DNA from: Chryseobacterium sp. JUb7
Lineage (GTDB): Bacteria > Bacteroidota > Bacteroidia > Flavobacteriales > Weeksellaceae
NCBI RefSeq assembly: GCF_024806495.1
Contig: NZ_JANUFF010000001.1
Span: 372,001 to 436,000, forward strand
Length of the DNA stretch: 64,000 nucleotides
Direction of reading: 5' to 3'
A model generated the notes under the pieces. The model was not told where the DNA came from and ran no database searches. It worked only from the letters and a program-made list of their open reading frames with translations. Position 1 is the stretch's first letter; each line of letters begins with the position of its first letter. Positions 51,176-60,497 of the stretch are shown piece by piece. The position numbers and the translations under genes are program-made.

Positions 51176-53041
51176 CTATTTTTTTATAAACTGATAAATT
51201 TTATCATCAAGTTTTAATAAATAGGAACCGGCTGCCAGACTTTGAACTGAAATATTTTTCTTGTTTTTAAAAGGTAAATTTTCAGTAGAAATTACTCTTC
51301 CTGAAAAATCTAAAATCTGAGCATTTTTCATGTTTTCAACGTTTCCGCTTACAAAAATGTTTTCACTAGCCGGATTAGGATAAATTTTCACCTCATCATT
51401 TTTTGTATAAACAAGATCTGAAGCTGATAAAACCCCTAAATTCTGACAATAATTACTTGCATAAGAATCCCATTCAGAAATATTGAAAGTTGTAGCCGGC
51501 TGATTAACCGTATTCTTACGATACAAAGAAACATTAGCCAGTGTTGAAGAATTTGACTGACCTGTAACACCCATCGCATCTACCGTTGAAGATTTATACC
51601 TTAATTCAACATAATTACTTCCGGAGAAGGTCATCTGCGGTGCAGCGGTCACAAATTTTGCCTGATTAATGGTATAACATGAAAAATTAGCGTCCGGATT
51701 TAAAATAACAAAACTTTCATTGTTCTGAACCGTTCCTTCCAGTTCATAAGGTGCAGGAAAGTAATAATTGCTTCCGCTTGGAAGCTGAATAGACAGTCTG
51801 TAATCGCTTAAATTCACAGCATGCCCTGTCTTATTGGTAATTTCTAATGCCTTGTTGTTGGATGTCCCTTCAAGGTATTTTGAGACAAAAAGATCTTTAG
51901 CATACATATCTGTGGCTAAAGTTGTTATTGCAACAGTATTGCTGTCCGAAGACAAGAGATACCCTTCATCATACGCTTTTACAGTGAAGCTGTAGGCGGT
52001 AGAAGGCGTTAAATGATCAATACTTATTGAATTTCCTTTCGTTGAACCTACCAAAGTCCCATTTTGATATATTTTATAACCCAGAACATCTGTACTCGAG
52101 CTTGGAGCCCAGCTGAGTGTGGTAAAATAGGCACTATTTTGGGTTACCGCTAAATTCGTGGGTGATTGTGGTGGTGCAGCATCAGGTGTTTGTCCCCAGA
52201 TTGCATTTACCCACGCAGGATTATCAATAAAAGGATTTCTGTTTTTCTGTAAATTATAAACCGAATTATTCCTGTCGATTTCCCTTGGAGAAACAGGATC
52301 CTGCTGATGCCACTGAATAAGCATGGCAATATAAGCCGGATCAAATGCCCTTTCTTCCGTTCCATCCAGTGGATTGGTATCAGAAGAAGGATTTGCATTG
52401 TTATTAAAATTAAAAGTTCCTAATTTTCCTTCATATCTTACTGCAAAATACAGTAAACTTCTCGCCACATCACCCTTAAATTCATTAATCGGCTCGTAAA
52501 CTCTCCCTGTATACACTGAACCGGGAATAGCAGAATTTCCAATTTTCGAAGAATTGGTAAATGTGTAATAAATTGTAGAACCCACCATCCCGTAAGGATA
52601 ATTACTTCTCAACTGATTGATTCTTGCATCTGTAGGAACCACATAAAACAAATCGGAATACATCGGATAGTTACTGTAAAATGTGCTTTGCGGCATCATG
52701 TGTTCTCTGTTCCAGCCCAACCCTTCAGCTCCTGCACTTCCAATGATATTGGCTGTGGTGTATTCATAGGCATCGGGTCCGGTTGGAATTTCAGAATAAA
52801 TATCCAGCAGTATACTCGTGTTTGAAGCATCATGGTCATAATATTTATCCAGATCTGTCTGATTATAATAATTGGTAAGATCACCATAATGCCAGTTGAT
52901 ATTCTTTGCAGAAATAATATCGTGTAGTTTAGATTTCAGCGCATAGCCCGTTAATCCGGTAGTTCCATCGTAATATCCGGCAGGAATCTGAGCAGAAATA
53001 AAAGATGAAATTAAAATTATAGGAAGTAGAAGTTTTTTCAT
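51176..53041 (-). CDS. Secreted endonuclease I with FN3, lamin-tail and T9SS sorting domains
   Basis: 621 residues: signal peptide (about 1-18); endonuclease I/extracellular DNase domain (about 20-275) with the active-site WNREHMMPQ (H114) of the beta-beta-alpha metal fold; FN3 (about 288-373); lamin-tail-like domain (about 383-510, FVSKYLEGTSNNKALEI); and a C-terminal T9SS type A sorting domain (about 550-621, VKIYPNPASENIFVSGN). It degrades extracellular DNA and RNA, probably for nutrient scavenging, after secretion by the type IX system. Confidence 0.9.
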   Translation of the reverse strand: MKKLLLPIILISSFISAQIPAGYYDGTTGLTGYALKSKLHDIISAKNINWHYGDLTNYYNQTDLDKYYDHDASNTSILLDIYSEIPTGPDAYEYTTANIIGSAGAEGLGWNREHMMPQSTFYSNYPMYSDLFYVVPTDARINQLRSNYPYGMVGSTIYYTFTNSSKIGNSAIPGSVYTGRVYEPINEFKGDVARSLLYFAVRYEGKLGTFNFNNNANPSSDTNPLDGTEERAFDPAYIAMLIQWHQQDPVSPREIDRNNSVYNLQKNRNPFIDNPAWVNAIWGQTPDAAPPQSPTNLAVTQNSAYFTTLSWAPSSSTDVLGYKIYQNGTLVGSTKGNSISIDHLTPSTAYSFTVKAYDEGYLLSSDSNTVAITTLATDMYAKDLFVSKYLEGTSNNKALEITNKTGHAVNLSDYRLSIQLPSGSNYYFPAPYELEGTVQNNESFVILNPDANFSCYTINQAKFVTAAPQMTFSGSNYVELRYKSSTVDAMGVTGQSNSSTLANVSLYRKNTVNQPATTFNISEWDSYASNYCQNLGVLSASDLVYTKNDEVKIYPNPASENIFVSGNVENMKNAQILDFSGRVISTENLPFKNKKNISVQSLAAGSYLLKLDDKIYQFIKK

Positions 53042-53182
53042 GCTTTAAAAATTGGGTGGCTAAAATAGTAAATTAATCTACTCAAAGTTCTGTAAAATTT
53101 ATTAAAAAATCATTAAATATCAGAATATAAAAAATTGAATATTAAAGTTTTGTAAGGTTAGTACTATGTTGGAAATAATTTT

Positions 53183-53213
53183 TTTGGACGTTCGGTCAAT
53201 TTATTTATCTTTG
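53183..53213 (+). promoter_or_regulatory. Full Bacteroidota promoter of acyl-CoA dehydrogenase gene
   Basis: TTTG (53183-53186), 19 bp, then TATCTTTG (53206-53213): the clearest -33/-7 promoter in the window. Transcript start expected near 53218, with a leader of about 16 nt. Confidence 0.75.
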
Positions 53214-53233
53214 GGAACTAACTATTTATCTAT

Positions 53234-54373
53234 ATGAATACAGAGACTATTGACAACATTAAAATGATAGCGGAAACAGCAAAAGAATTTGCTGAGAAAA
53301 ATATTAGACCTAATATTATGGAGTGGGACGAAAGCCAGACTTTCCCTAAAGACCTTTTTCATGAGTTAGGAGAAATGGGGTTCATGGGAATCGTTATCCC
53401 TGAACAATATGGTGGTTCTGGTCTTGGTTATCATGAATATGTTACGATTTTAGATGAGATCTCTCAGGTAGATCCTTCAATCGGACTTTCTGTAGCAGCG
53501 CACAACTCACTTTGCACAAATCATATTTACGAATTCGGAAACGAAGAGCAGAGACACAAATGGCTTCCTCAGCTGGCATCCGGTAAAGTAATCGGAGCTT
53601 GGGGACTTACGGAACATAATACAGGTTCTGATTCAGGAGGAATGTCTACCACTGCCGTAAAGGATGGCGATGAGTGGATCATCAATGGTGCCAAAAACTT
53701 CATTACACACGCTATTTCGGGGGATATTGCCGTTGTTATGACAAGAACAGGCGAAATCGGAGCTAAAAATAATTCAACTGCTTTTGTTTTAGAAAAAGGA
53801 ATGCCTGGTTTTACTTCCGGTAAAAAAGAAAATAAATTAGGAATGAGAGCTTCTGAAACAGCTGAATTAATTTTTGATAACGTTCGTGTTTCTGATGCAA
53901 ATCGTTTAGGGGAAGTCGGAGAAGGTTTTAAACAGGCTATGAAAATTCTGGATGGAGGTAGAATTTCTATCGCTGCTTTAAGTTTAGGAACAGCAAGAGG
54001 AGCTTACAAAGCTGCTTTGAAATATGCTAAAGAAAGAAAACAGTTCGGAAAATCAATTTCAGAATTCCAGGCAATCAATTTTATGCTGGCAGATATGGCA
54101 ACAGAGATTGATGCTGCAGAATTATTGATTCAAAGAGCTGCTACACTGAAAAATGCTAAGCAAAAAATGACAAAAGAAGGTGCTATGGCAAAACTGTACG
54201 CTTCTGAAGCTTGTGTGAGAATTGCAAACAATGCTGTTCAGATCTTCGGAGGATACGGATATACAAAAGATTTCCCTGCTGAAAAATACTACAGAGATTC
54301 GAAACTGTGTACGATCGGTGAAGGAACTTCTGAGATCCAGAGATTGGTTATCGGCAGAGATATTACAAAATAA
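53234..54373 (+). CDS. Acyl-CoA dehydrogenase
   Basis: 379 residues with the standard three-domain fold: FAD-binding segment WGLTEHNTGSDSGG and catalytic glutamate in CTIGEGTSEIQRLVIGRDI near the C-terminus; ANNAVQIFGGYGYTKDFP is also typical. It oxidises acyl-CoA to enoyl-CoA with electron transfer flavoprotein as acceptor. The motif set fits short-chain (butyryl-type) enzymes. A DinB-family gene follows 21 bp later on the same strand. Confidence 0.94.
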   Translation: MNTETIDNIKMIAETAKEFAEKNIRPNIMEWDESQTFPKDLFHELGEMGFMGIVIPEQYGGSGLGYHEYVTILDEISQVDPSIGLSVAAHNSLCTNHIYEFGNEEQRHKWLPQLASGKVIGAWGLTEHNTGSDSGGMSTTAVKDGDEWIINGAKNFITHAISGDIAVVMTRTGEIGAKNNSTAFVLEKGMPGFTSGKKENKLGMRASETAELIFDNVRVSDANRLGEVGEGFKQAMKILDGGRISIAALSLGTARGAYKAALKYAKERKQFGKSISEFQAINFMLADMATEIDAAELLIQRAATLKNAKQKMTKEGAMAKLYASEACVRIANNAVQIFGGYGYTKDFPAEKYYRDSKLCTIGEGTSEIQRLVIGRDITK

Positions 54374-54394
54374 TTCAATAAAAAAACAAAACAA

Positions 54395-54892
54395 ATGATT
54401 AAAAAAGCCCTTTTAGGTGAATTTTTGCATGAAGCAGAAAACACCAGAAAAATTTTGAAAGCAATTCCTGACAGTGCTTTGGACTGGAAACCATCTGAGA
54501 AGAACTGGACGACTGCTCAATTGGCTTCTCATATTGCAGAAGTATATAATTGGTACGAATCTACTTTCAATCAGGACATATTTGATATGGGAGCCTATCA
54601 GTATGACAAAGGAGATATTTCCAAAGCAGAAAATATTGTAGCCAAGTTTGAAGAAAATGTTTCTAAAGCTCAGCAGATTTTAGAAAATTCAGACGAAAAT
54701 ACTTATTTCAATGAATGGAAAATGGAGATGGACGGAAACGTACTTTTCCCTCCCACTCAGAAAATTCAGGTCATCAGAGGGTTTTTGTTTAATCATTTAT
54801 ACCATCATAGAGGTGAGTTAGTGGTTTATTTAAGATCCACAGGAAATAAAGTTCCGGGATTGTACGGACCAACCGCCGACGATAAGTTTTAA
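54395..54892 (+). CDS. DinB-family protein
   Basis: 165 residues of the DinB/DUF664 type: WKPSEKNWTTAQLASHIAEV near residue 35 and FLFNHLYHHRGELVVYLRST near 140 give three histidines for one metal site. Related enzymes move thiols or other groups. It follows the acyl-CoA dehydrogenase gene by 21 bp and probably shares its promoter; a functional link is unclear. Confidence 0.85.
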   Translation: MIKKALLGEFLHEAENTRKILKAIPDSALDWKPSEKNWTTAQLASHIAEVYNWYESTFNQDIFDMGAYQYDKGDISKAENIVAKFEENVSKAQQILENSDENTYFNEWKMEMDGNVLFPPTQKIQVIRGFLFNHLYHHRGELVVYLRSTGNKVPGLYGPTADDKF

Positions 54893-54919
54893 AAATTAGA
54901 ATTATATCATTAATAAGTG

Positions 54920-54948
54920 AATAGCACTCGTATTTTGCGGGTGCTATT
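54920..54948. terminator. Hairpin terminator
   Basis: 11-bp stem AATAGCACTCG / CGGGTGCTATT (one wobble) with following T-run, after the DinB gene. Confidence 0.75.
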
Positions 54949-55071
54949 TTCTTTTTCTGAGAAAATGATTTTTTTGACATCTACAATGTATTGCATATAA
55001 ATTTAAATGAATAGTCTAAAATTTTCTTAAAAAATTTTGTTTTTCATAATTAAATTTTTATTAGCTTTGAT

Positions 55072-55079
55072 ATCCCACA
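55072..55079 (+). promoter_or_regulatory. -7 box of metalloprotease gene
   Basis: TAGCTTTG, an exact TAnnTTTG, 17 bp before the start codon at 55097. No TTTG at the right distance for -33. Confidence 0.45.
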
Positions 55080-55096
55080 ATCAAAATAATATTTAT

Positions 55097-58024
55097 ATGA
55101 AAAAACAATTATCGATGATTGGAATGCTGCTTTTATCGGGCATTTCTTTCGCGCAGACGGATCGTCTTTGGACTGAAAGTTCCAGAAAATCTTCAGAAAT
55201 CATTGAAAACAAAGTCAACATCAGCAATCCTAAGATCTACAGCCTAGATATCAACGGATTGAAAAGCGTTTTGGCAAAAGCTCCTAAAAGAATAGCAGCA
55301 GGAGAAAAATCAGAAATTATCATTTCGTTTCCGAATTCAGAAGGAAGAATGGAAAATTTCAAAGTAAAGGAAAACTCAAACTTTGACCCAATACTTGCTG
55401 CGAAATATCCGGATATCAAATCCTATGTAGGAGAAGGTCTTGATGACCCAAATTCTACGGTTTATTTCAGCATTTCACCTCTAGGACTTTCTTCGATGGA
55501 GATTTACGGCGACAAATCTGCGGTTTTCATCGAACCCTACACTAAAGATTTATCAACATACGTCGTTTATAAAAAATCAGACAAAAAAGATGATCTCAAT
55601 AAATTCGAATGTACCGTTATTGATGTTGCCCAAAAAGGTGTTATCAATACCAATATCGCCGCAAGACCCAATGCAGATGATGCCAAATTAAGAACATTCA
55701 GATTAGCACTTTCCTGCACAGGAGAATACACTGCTTATTTCGGAGGAACAAAAGCTAACGCTTTAGCAGCAATGAACAATACCATGACCCGTGTAAACGG
55801 AGTTTTTGAAAAAGATTTTGCTGCCAGAATGGTTTTGATTTCAAATAACGATGCTGTAATTTACACCAATGCCTCCACAGACCCTTATTCTGCAGCTTCA
55901 GGAATGAGCAGCTGGAATTCCCAGCTACAGTCAACTTTAACATCTGTAATCGGTGAAGCAAACTACGATATCGGGCATTTATTCGGTGCTTCAGGCGGCG
56001 GAGGAAATGCGGGCTGCATAGGCTGCGTTTGTACCAACGGGTCAAAAGGAAGCGGATACACCTCTCCGGCAGATGCCATCCCTTCAGGAGATAATTTCGA
56101 TATTGACTATGTAGCTCACGAAATGGGACATCAATTTGGAGGAAACCACACCTTTTCCCATGGAAATGAGGGCACAGGCGTAAATATGGAACCTGGCTCC
56201 GGATCAACAATCATGGGGTATGCCGGAATCACAGCACAGGATATTCAGCCACACTCAGACTCATTCTTCCATGCAGTAAGCATACAGCAGATCACCAATA
56301 ATATTAAAGCTAAAACCTGCCCTGTAAGCACGAGCACAGGAAATTCAATTCCAACAACCAATGCAGGTTCAGACTATACTATTCCAAAAGGAACACCCTT
56401 TATGCTGACAGGCTCAGGAACTGATGCCAACGGAGATTCTTTAACCTACATCTGGGAACAAATGGACAACGCTTCTTCTTCCCAGACAGGAGCAAGCTCA
56501 GCAGCAAGCGCTACAAAAGCAACAGGCCCTACTTTCAGATCCTGGACACCGCAGACAACCCCTGTGAGATACTTCCCAAGAATGGCTTCAGTTTTAACAG
56601 GAGCAACCACAACGGCGGGTTCAGAAATCACTGTTGAAGCATTGTCAAATGTAGCAAGAACTTATAATTTCAGATTTACTGTTCGCGATAACAGAGCCGG
56701 AGGCTCAGGAAACAACTCTGATGACGCTGTCATTACTGTAAACGGAACCGCAGGTCCATTCAGTGTAAGTTCTCAGAATTCAGCGACCACTTACGCAGGC
56801 GGCAGCTCTCAAACAGTAACATGGAATGTCGCAGGCACCACAGCAAACGGGGTAAATGCTGCTAATGTAGACATTTTATGGTCTACCAACTCAGGAACAA
56901 CATGGACTACCCTTCTTGCAGGAACACCAAATGACGGAACCCAAGCTGTAATCATTCCAAATGTTTCCACCACAACAGGAAGAATTATGGTGAAAGGATC
57001 AAATCATATTTTCTTTGACGTCAACAACGCAAATATCACTGTCAATGCAGGCTCAGGAACTTCAGACACTATTGCTCCGACGGCGCCTACATTAGCAGCT
57101 TCAGGCACTACTTCTACAAGCACAAATCTTTCCTGGTCAGGAGCAACGGATAATGTTGGGGTTACAGGATACGAAATTTATTTAAACGGAACTTTATTAG
57201 GTTCTACAGCTTCCACCACTTATACCGCAACAAGCTTAACGCCATCTACTACCTACAGCTTCACGGTTAAGGCTAAAGACGCAGCAGGAAACACTTCTCC
57301 ATCAAGCAATACAGTAAGCGTAACCACACTTGCAGGAAGTACTGTTTCTTATTGTTCGGCTTCTGCAAACAATACAGCAGATGAAAGAATAGGAAACGTA
57401 AAATTCGGAACAATTAACAATACCTCGACAGGTACTGCCGGCTATGAAAACTTCACTTCCGTTTCTACCAATGTAACCAGAGGAACAGCATATGCTATTT
57501 CGGTAACGCCAACCTGGACTTCAACAGTATACAGTGAAGCCTATGCCGTTTATATTGACTATAACGGGGATGGCGATTTTACTGACAGCGGAGAACTAGC
57601 CTGGTCTAAAACAGGATCTACCACTACTCCGGCTACAGGATCTATTACGATTCCTTCAACAGCAACAGCAGGCACAACAAGAATGAGAGTTATGATGCAG
57701 TACAGCTCAGTTCCTTCATCATCTTGCGGAACGTATACTTACGGACAGGTGGAAGATTATACATTAAATATTGTATCCTCAGGAAGAGGAGATCTTTCTG
57801 GTACAAAAGACTTGATCACTGATATTAAATTATATCCAAACCCGACAAAAGATGTTTTAAATATTTCAAATACAACATCTGAAGAGTACAGAATCTTCGA
57901 TATGGGAGGAAAATTAATTAATTCAGGAAACCTTCAAAGAGGGTCTGTCAACGTAAGCAACCTAATCAAAGGGGCTTATATGATTCAGATTGGAGAAATC
58001 AGCAAAAGATTTATCAAGAACTAA
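55097..58024 (+). CDS. Secreted reprolysin-like (M12B-type) metalloprotease, T9SS cargo
   Basis: About 975 residues: signal peptide (about 1-20, ending SFAQ); propeptide-like region; zinc protease domain with HEMGHQFGGNH (H341, E342, H345, H351) and the Met-turn STIMGYAG; a beta-sandwich region (about 440-640); an FN3 domain (about 660-750); a GEVED domain (about 790-890, YIDYNGDGDFTDSGELAWSK); and a C-terminal T9SS type A sorting domain (about 905-975). A Cys-rich loop GCIGCVCTNGSKGSG precedes the active site. The start at 55097 begins the signal peptide. Extracellular proteolysis is the expected role. Confidence 0.9.
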   Translation: MKKQLSMIGMLLLSGISFAQTDRLWTESSRKSSEIIENKVNISNPKIYSLDINGLKSVLAKAPKRIAAGEKSEIIISFPNSEGRMENFKVKENSNFDPILAAKYPDIKSYVGEGLDDPNSTVYFSISPLGLSSMEIYGDKSAVFIEPYTKDLSTYVVYKKSDKKDDLNKFECTVIDVAQKGVINTNIAARPNADDAKLRTFRLALSCTGEYTAYFGGTKANALAAMNNTMTRVNGVFEKDFAARMVLISNNDAVIYTNASTDPYSAASGMSSWNSQLQSTLTSVIGEANYDIGHLFGASGGGGNAGCIGCVCTNGSKGSGYTSPADAIPSGDNFDIDYVAHEMGHQFGGNHTFSHGNEGTGVNMEPGSGSTIMGYAGITAQDIQPHSDSFFHAVSIQQITNNIKAKTCPVSTSTGNSIPTTNAGSDYTIPKGTPFMLTGSGTDANGDSLTYIWEQMDNASSSQTGASSAASATKATGPTFRSWTPQTTPVRYFPRMASVLTGATTTAGSEITVEALSNVARTYNFRFTVRDNRAGGSGNNSDDAVITVNGTAGPFSVSSQNSATTYAGGSSQTVTWNVAGTTANGVNAANVDILWSTNSGTTWTTLLAGTPNDGTQAVIIPNVSTTTGRIMVKGSNHIFFDVNNANITVNAGSGTSDTIAPTAPTLAASGTTSTSTNLSWSGATDNVGVTGYEIYLNGTLLGSTASTTYTATSLTPSTTYSFTVKAKDAAGNTSPSSNTVSVTTLAGSTVSYCSASANNTADERIGNVKFGTINNTSTGTAGYENFTSVSTNVTRGTAYAISVTPTWTSTVYSEAYAVYIDYNGDGDFTDSGELAWSKTGSTTTPATGSITIPSTATAGTTRMRVMMQYSSVPSSSCGTYTYGQVEDYTLNIVSSGRGDLSGTKDLITDIKLYPNPTKDVLNISNTTSEEYRIFDMGGKLINSGNLQRGSVNVSNLIKGAYMIQIGEISKRFIKN

Positions 58025-58052
58025 TACCCTTCTCGAATTTAAACACGGGATT

Positions 58053-58084
58053 AAAGGCTGTCTGGAAACGGGCAGTCTTTTTTT
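58053..58084 (+). terminator. Hairpin terminator
   Basis: AAAGGCTGTC paired with GGGCAGTCTTT using two wobbles, followed by a T-run; closes the metalloprotease gene. Confidence 0.65.
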
Positions 58085-58139
58085 ATGAGTAATGAGTAAA
58101 ATTAGTAATAAACAATGGATACCTTTACTTCTGTTCACT

Positions 58140-58172
58140 TTGTCATATTGAGCGCGAAGCAGTCGAAATATC
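58140..58172. repeat. Short dispersed repeat (TTGAGCGCGAAG type)
   Basis: TTGTCATATTGAGCGCGAAG followed by CAGTCGAAATATCT. The wording matches a common intergenic repeat of Flavobacteriia (recalled, not searched); only one copy occurs in this window. Confidence 0.4.
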
Positions 58173-58334
58173 TTTTTCTGTATATTAATGACATTAAAAT
58201 TATTTTTAATTTTTGCCATTCTGTCAAGGATCTAAGTATAGCATTAGAAAAGAATGGAAAGATTTGAGTCTAAATTCTTTCTATATAACAAACTTTGTGG
58301 ATGTTTTTCTAATGTTTTAAATGAAAAACTTCCA

Positions 58335-58428
58335 CCCTAGCCCCGACTGAAACGACGTCCTTTTTGGTTGCGGCTTCCACTTCGTTCCAGCCGCAACCAA
58401 AAAGATACAGTGGAAAGCGGGATTAAGC
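58335..58428. repeat. Stem-loop repeat (CCCTAGCCCCGACTG ... AAAGCGGGATTA type)
   Basis: A 16-bp perfect stem (CTTTTTGGTTGCGGCT at 58360-58375 with complement at 58389-58404) and 13-nt loop sits between the conserved-looking flanks CCCTAGCCCCGACTG and GTGGAAAGCGGGATTA. The whole resembles a dispersed stem-loop family of Bacteroidota intergenic regions (recalled, not searched). Confidence 0.6.
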
Positions 58429-58624
58429 TCCAAATAAAAATTTAACCACAAATGTTTTCATTAATATTCACAATCATCTGAGAAATCCGTGGGAGAAAGA
58501 ACTAGTAATGCATATCTTGACTTTTGAAGCTCTTCCTTCATCAGAATAAAAACCTAAGACAGACTTAACAAAAATAATTCAGCAAAACCTAAGTTCTAAT
58601 TCCCCATATCTAAAACCTAATTTT

Positions 58625-58632
58625 TATATTTG
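58625..58632 (+). promoter_or_regulatory. -7 box of MazG-like gene
   Basis: TATATTTG, exact TAnnTTTG, 19 bp before the start codon at 58652. Confidence 0.6.
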
Positions 58633-58651
58633 CCTTAAATAAAAAATATTC

Positions 58652-59119
58652 ATGGATAAAATTGATAGTCTGAACCAAGTAGCAGAATTCCACACCACTT
58701 TTAAAGCCCCTATTTTAGATACTCCACAAATCCCTTCACCGGAAAGATGCAACCTTAGAGTTGAACTTTTACAGGAAGAATTAAATGAATTAAAGCAAGC
58801 AATTGCTGATAATAATATTGTAGAAATAGCAGATGCTCTTTGTGATTTACAGTACGTTTTGAGCGGTGCTGTACTGGAATTCGGTCTTGGCAACAAATTT
58901 GTAGAGTTATTCAACGAAGTTCAGCGTTCCAATATGTCTAAAGCTTGCGATAATGAAGAACAGGCACAGGAAACCGTTGAGTTTTACAAGGCAAAAGAAG
59001 TAGAATCTTTTTATGAAAAGTCTGGAGAAAAATACAATGTTTACAGACAGGCAGATCATAAAGTACTGAAAAACAAATACTACTCTCCTGCCGACTTAAA
59101 GGAAATTATCGAAAAGTAA
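58652..59119 (+). CDS. MazG-like nucleoside triphosphate pyrophosphohydrolase
   Basis: 155 residues of the all-alpha NTP pyrophosphatase superfamily: LLQEELNELKQAI and IADALCDLQYVLSG supply the E-x2-E and E-x2-D metal site. The C-terminal part (EVESFYEKSGEKYNVYRQAD) matches phosphoribosyl-ATP-pyrophosphohydrolase-like phage and bacterial members. It probably cleans up non-canonical nucleotides. The downstream thioredoxin-like gene begins 1 bp after its stop, so the two are cotranscribed. Confidence 0.83.
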   Translation: MDKIDSLNQVAEFHTTFKAPILDTPQIPSPERCNLRVELLQEELNELKQAIADNNIVEIADALCDLQYVLSGAVLEFGLGNKFVELFNEVQRSNMSKACDNEEQAQETVEFYKAKEVESFYEKSGEKYNVYRQADHKVLKNKYYSPADLKEIIEK

Positions 59120-59120
59120 T

Positions 59121-59687
59121 ATGAAAAAATTGATCACAAATATTGTTATCGTTTCAGGATTGGTTTTAACAGCCCAGCAATTTCATGCTCAGAAAGTAGT
59201 GGTAAATCGCGAAGTTGAAACAACAAATGACGGTAAAATGCTTTTAGGAAATCAACTCAAAGAGCAGTTCTTAAAAGCGCCTTATGCAGACTGGTACGTA
59301 AAAGAGCACGATGAATATGCACTGGACCAAAAAGCAATCGGCGAACTCAAAAAGGACAAAATAAATTCTTATTCGATCACCGTTTTCATGGGAACATGGT
59401 GCGAAGACAGCCACAGGGATTTCCCTAGGCTGATGAAAATTCTGGAAGAGGTAAAATATCCTGATAATAAATTAACGATCATTGCTGTGAATCGTAAGAA
59501 GGAAGCTCCGGGCGGCGAGGAAGGCCTTTACAATATCCAGAAAGTCCCTACCATTATTGTTCAAAAGTATGGCAAGGAAATTGGAAGAATAATAGAAATG
59601 CCTACTTCAGGCTATATTGAAAGAGATTTGGCGGACATCTTAAAGAAAGATGACAAATCTGTGATCAAAGAAATATTTAATAAATAG
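59121..59687 (+). CDS. Periplasmic thioredoxin-like protein with CxxS motif
   Basis: 188 residues with a signal peptide (VSGLVLTAQQFHAQ, about 11-24) and a thioredoxin fold. The active-site stretch is TWCEDS: C94 followed by S97, so only one cysteine of the usual CxxC is present. QKVPTIIVQKYG has the cis-proline. A monothiol protein of this sort may reduce or bind other thiols. It is the middle of a small operon (MazG-like, this gene, DUF4230). Confidence 0.82.
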   Translation: MKKLITNIVIVSGLVLTAQQFHAQKVVVNREVETTNDGKMLLGNQLKEQFLKAPYADWYVKEHDEYALDQKAIGELKKDKINSYSITVFMGTWCEDSHRDFPRLMKILEEVKYPDNKLTIIAVNRKKEAPGGEEGLYNIQKVPTIIVQKYGKEIGRIIEMPTSGYIERDLADILKKDDKSVIKEIFNK

Positions 59688-59689
59688 AT

Positions 59690-60295
59690 TTGAAAAATTA
59701 TAGAGTAATCATACCATTCATAACAGGAGCAATCATCATGTTGCTTCTGTTTTTTGGATTAAAGTCCTGCCTGAATCCAAACAGGAAAACTGAAAAATCA
59801 GACTACTATATTCTGACCAATCAAATTTCCAAGATGAATAAAATGGTCGTCCTGGAACAGAATACATCTGCTATGCAGAAGACCAAAATGGGCTATGAAT
59901 TTTTCGGAAAGGAAGTGACCAGCAACAGCATCATTACCTACACCAAAACCAATGCTCAGGTTTCTTATGATTTAAATAAAATGAAAATCAAGGTAGATTC
60001 TATTAATAAAAAATTAATTATTACCGAGTTGCCTAATGCAGATATAAGAATTACTCCCAGTGTTGAAATTCAGTCTATGGATGATTCTTTCATCAACAGG
60101 ATTTCGGAAAAAGACATTAAAAGCGTAACTCAGAAAGCAAAAGAAACCGCGATTAAATCTATTGATGAAAACAAATTAAGGGATGAAGGTCATAAACAAT
60201 TAATGGAAAATCTCAATAATATTTTCGTTTTGGCAAAGGCTTTGAATTATAGTATAGAAGACCAGACAGGTAAGCTGGGTATTTTAGGACTATAA
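59690..60295 (+). CDS. DUF4230 protein, membrane-anchored, TTG start
   Basis: 201 residues. One membrane helix at about 5-24 (IIPFITGAIIMLLLFFGLKS), then a periplasmic-type domain of DUF4230 (ITYTKTNAQVSYDLNKMKIK, IITELPNADIRITPSVEIQ). Function unknown. TTG at 59690, 2 bp after the preceding stop, is the only start that keeps the anchor whole; the next ATG lies inside the helix. It is coupled to the thioredoxin-like gene. Confidence 0.8.
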   Translation: MKNYRVIIPFITGAIIMLLLFFGLKSCLNPNRKTEKSDYYILTNQISKMNKMVVLEQNTSAMQKTKMGYEFFGKEVTSNSIITYTKTNAQVSYDLNKMKIKVDSINKKLIITELPNADIRITPSVEIQSMDDSFINRISEKDIKSVTQKAKETAIKSIDENKLRDEGHKQLMENLNNIFVLAKALNYSIEDQTGKLGILGL

Positions 60296-60306
60296 AAATC
60301 AAAGCT

Positions 60307-60489
60307 ATGGACTCTAAAGGAAAAGACAAAAACAAAGAATCTGCAAATTCTGCAGAAACAAAAAAACAAAATCAGGATTTCCAGAATATTCCTGCATCAT
60401 CAAAGAAAACAAATCCGCCTGATATTGATAAAGAAGATGTACAAAAGTCATCGCAAAACAATAAATCAGGAAAAACCGATAATACGTAG
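60307..60489 (+). CDS. Small hydrophilic Lys/Asn/Ser-rich protein
   Basis: 60 residues, no family recognised. Composition is dominated by K, N, S, Q and D with no hydrophobic segment, so it is likely disordered. It follows the DUF4230 gene by 11 bp and is ended by a clear terminator, which supports expression in the same operon. It may be a small stress or envelope-associated protein; no function is proposed. Confidence 0.55.
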   Translation: MDSKGKDKNKESANSAETKKQNQDFQNIPASSKKTNPPDIDKEDVQKSSQNNKSGKTDNT

Positions 60490-60497
60490 GAATAAAT

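Larger units (their letters stand above)
58025..58651. other. 627-bp intergenic region with dispersed repeats
   Basis: Contains a terminator, a short dispersed repeat, a long stem-loop element and the promoter of the MazG-like gene, all listed separately. No gene was found. Confidence 0.7.

Noticed and set aside
55755..56210. 151-codon open frame opposite the metalloprotease
   Set aside because: Shadow of the conserved protease domain on the other strand.
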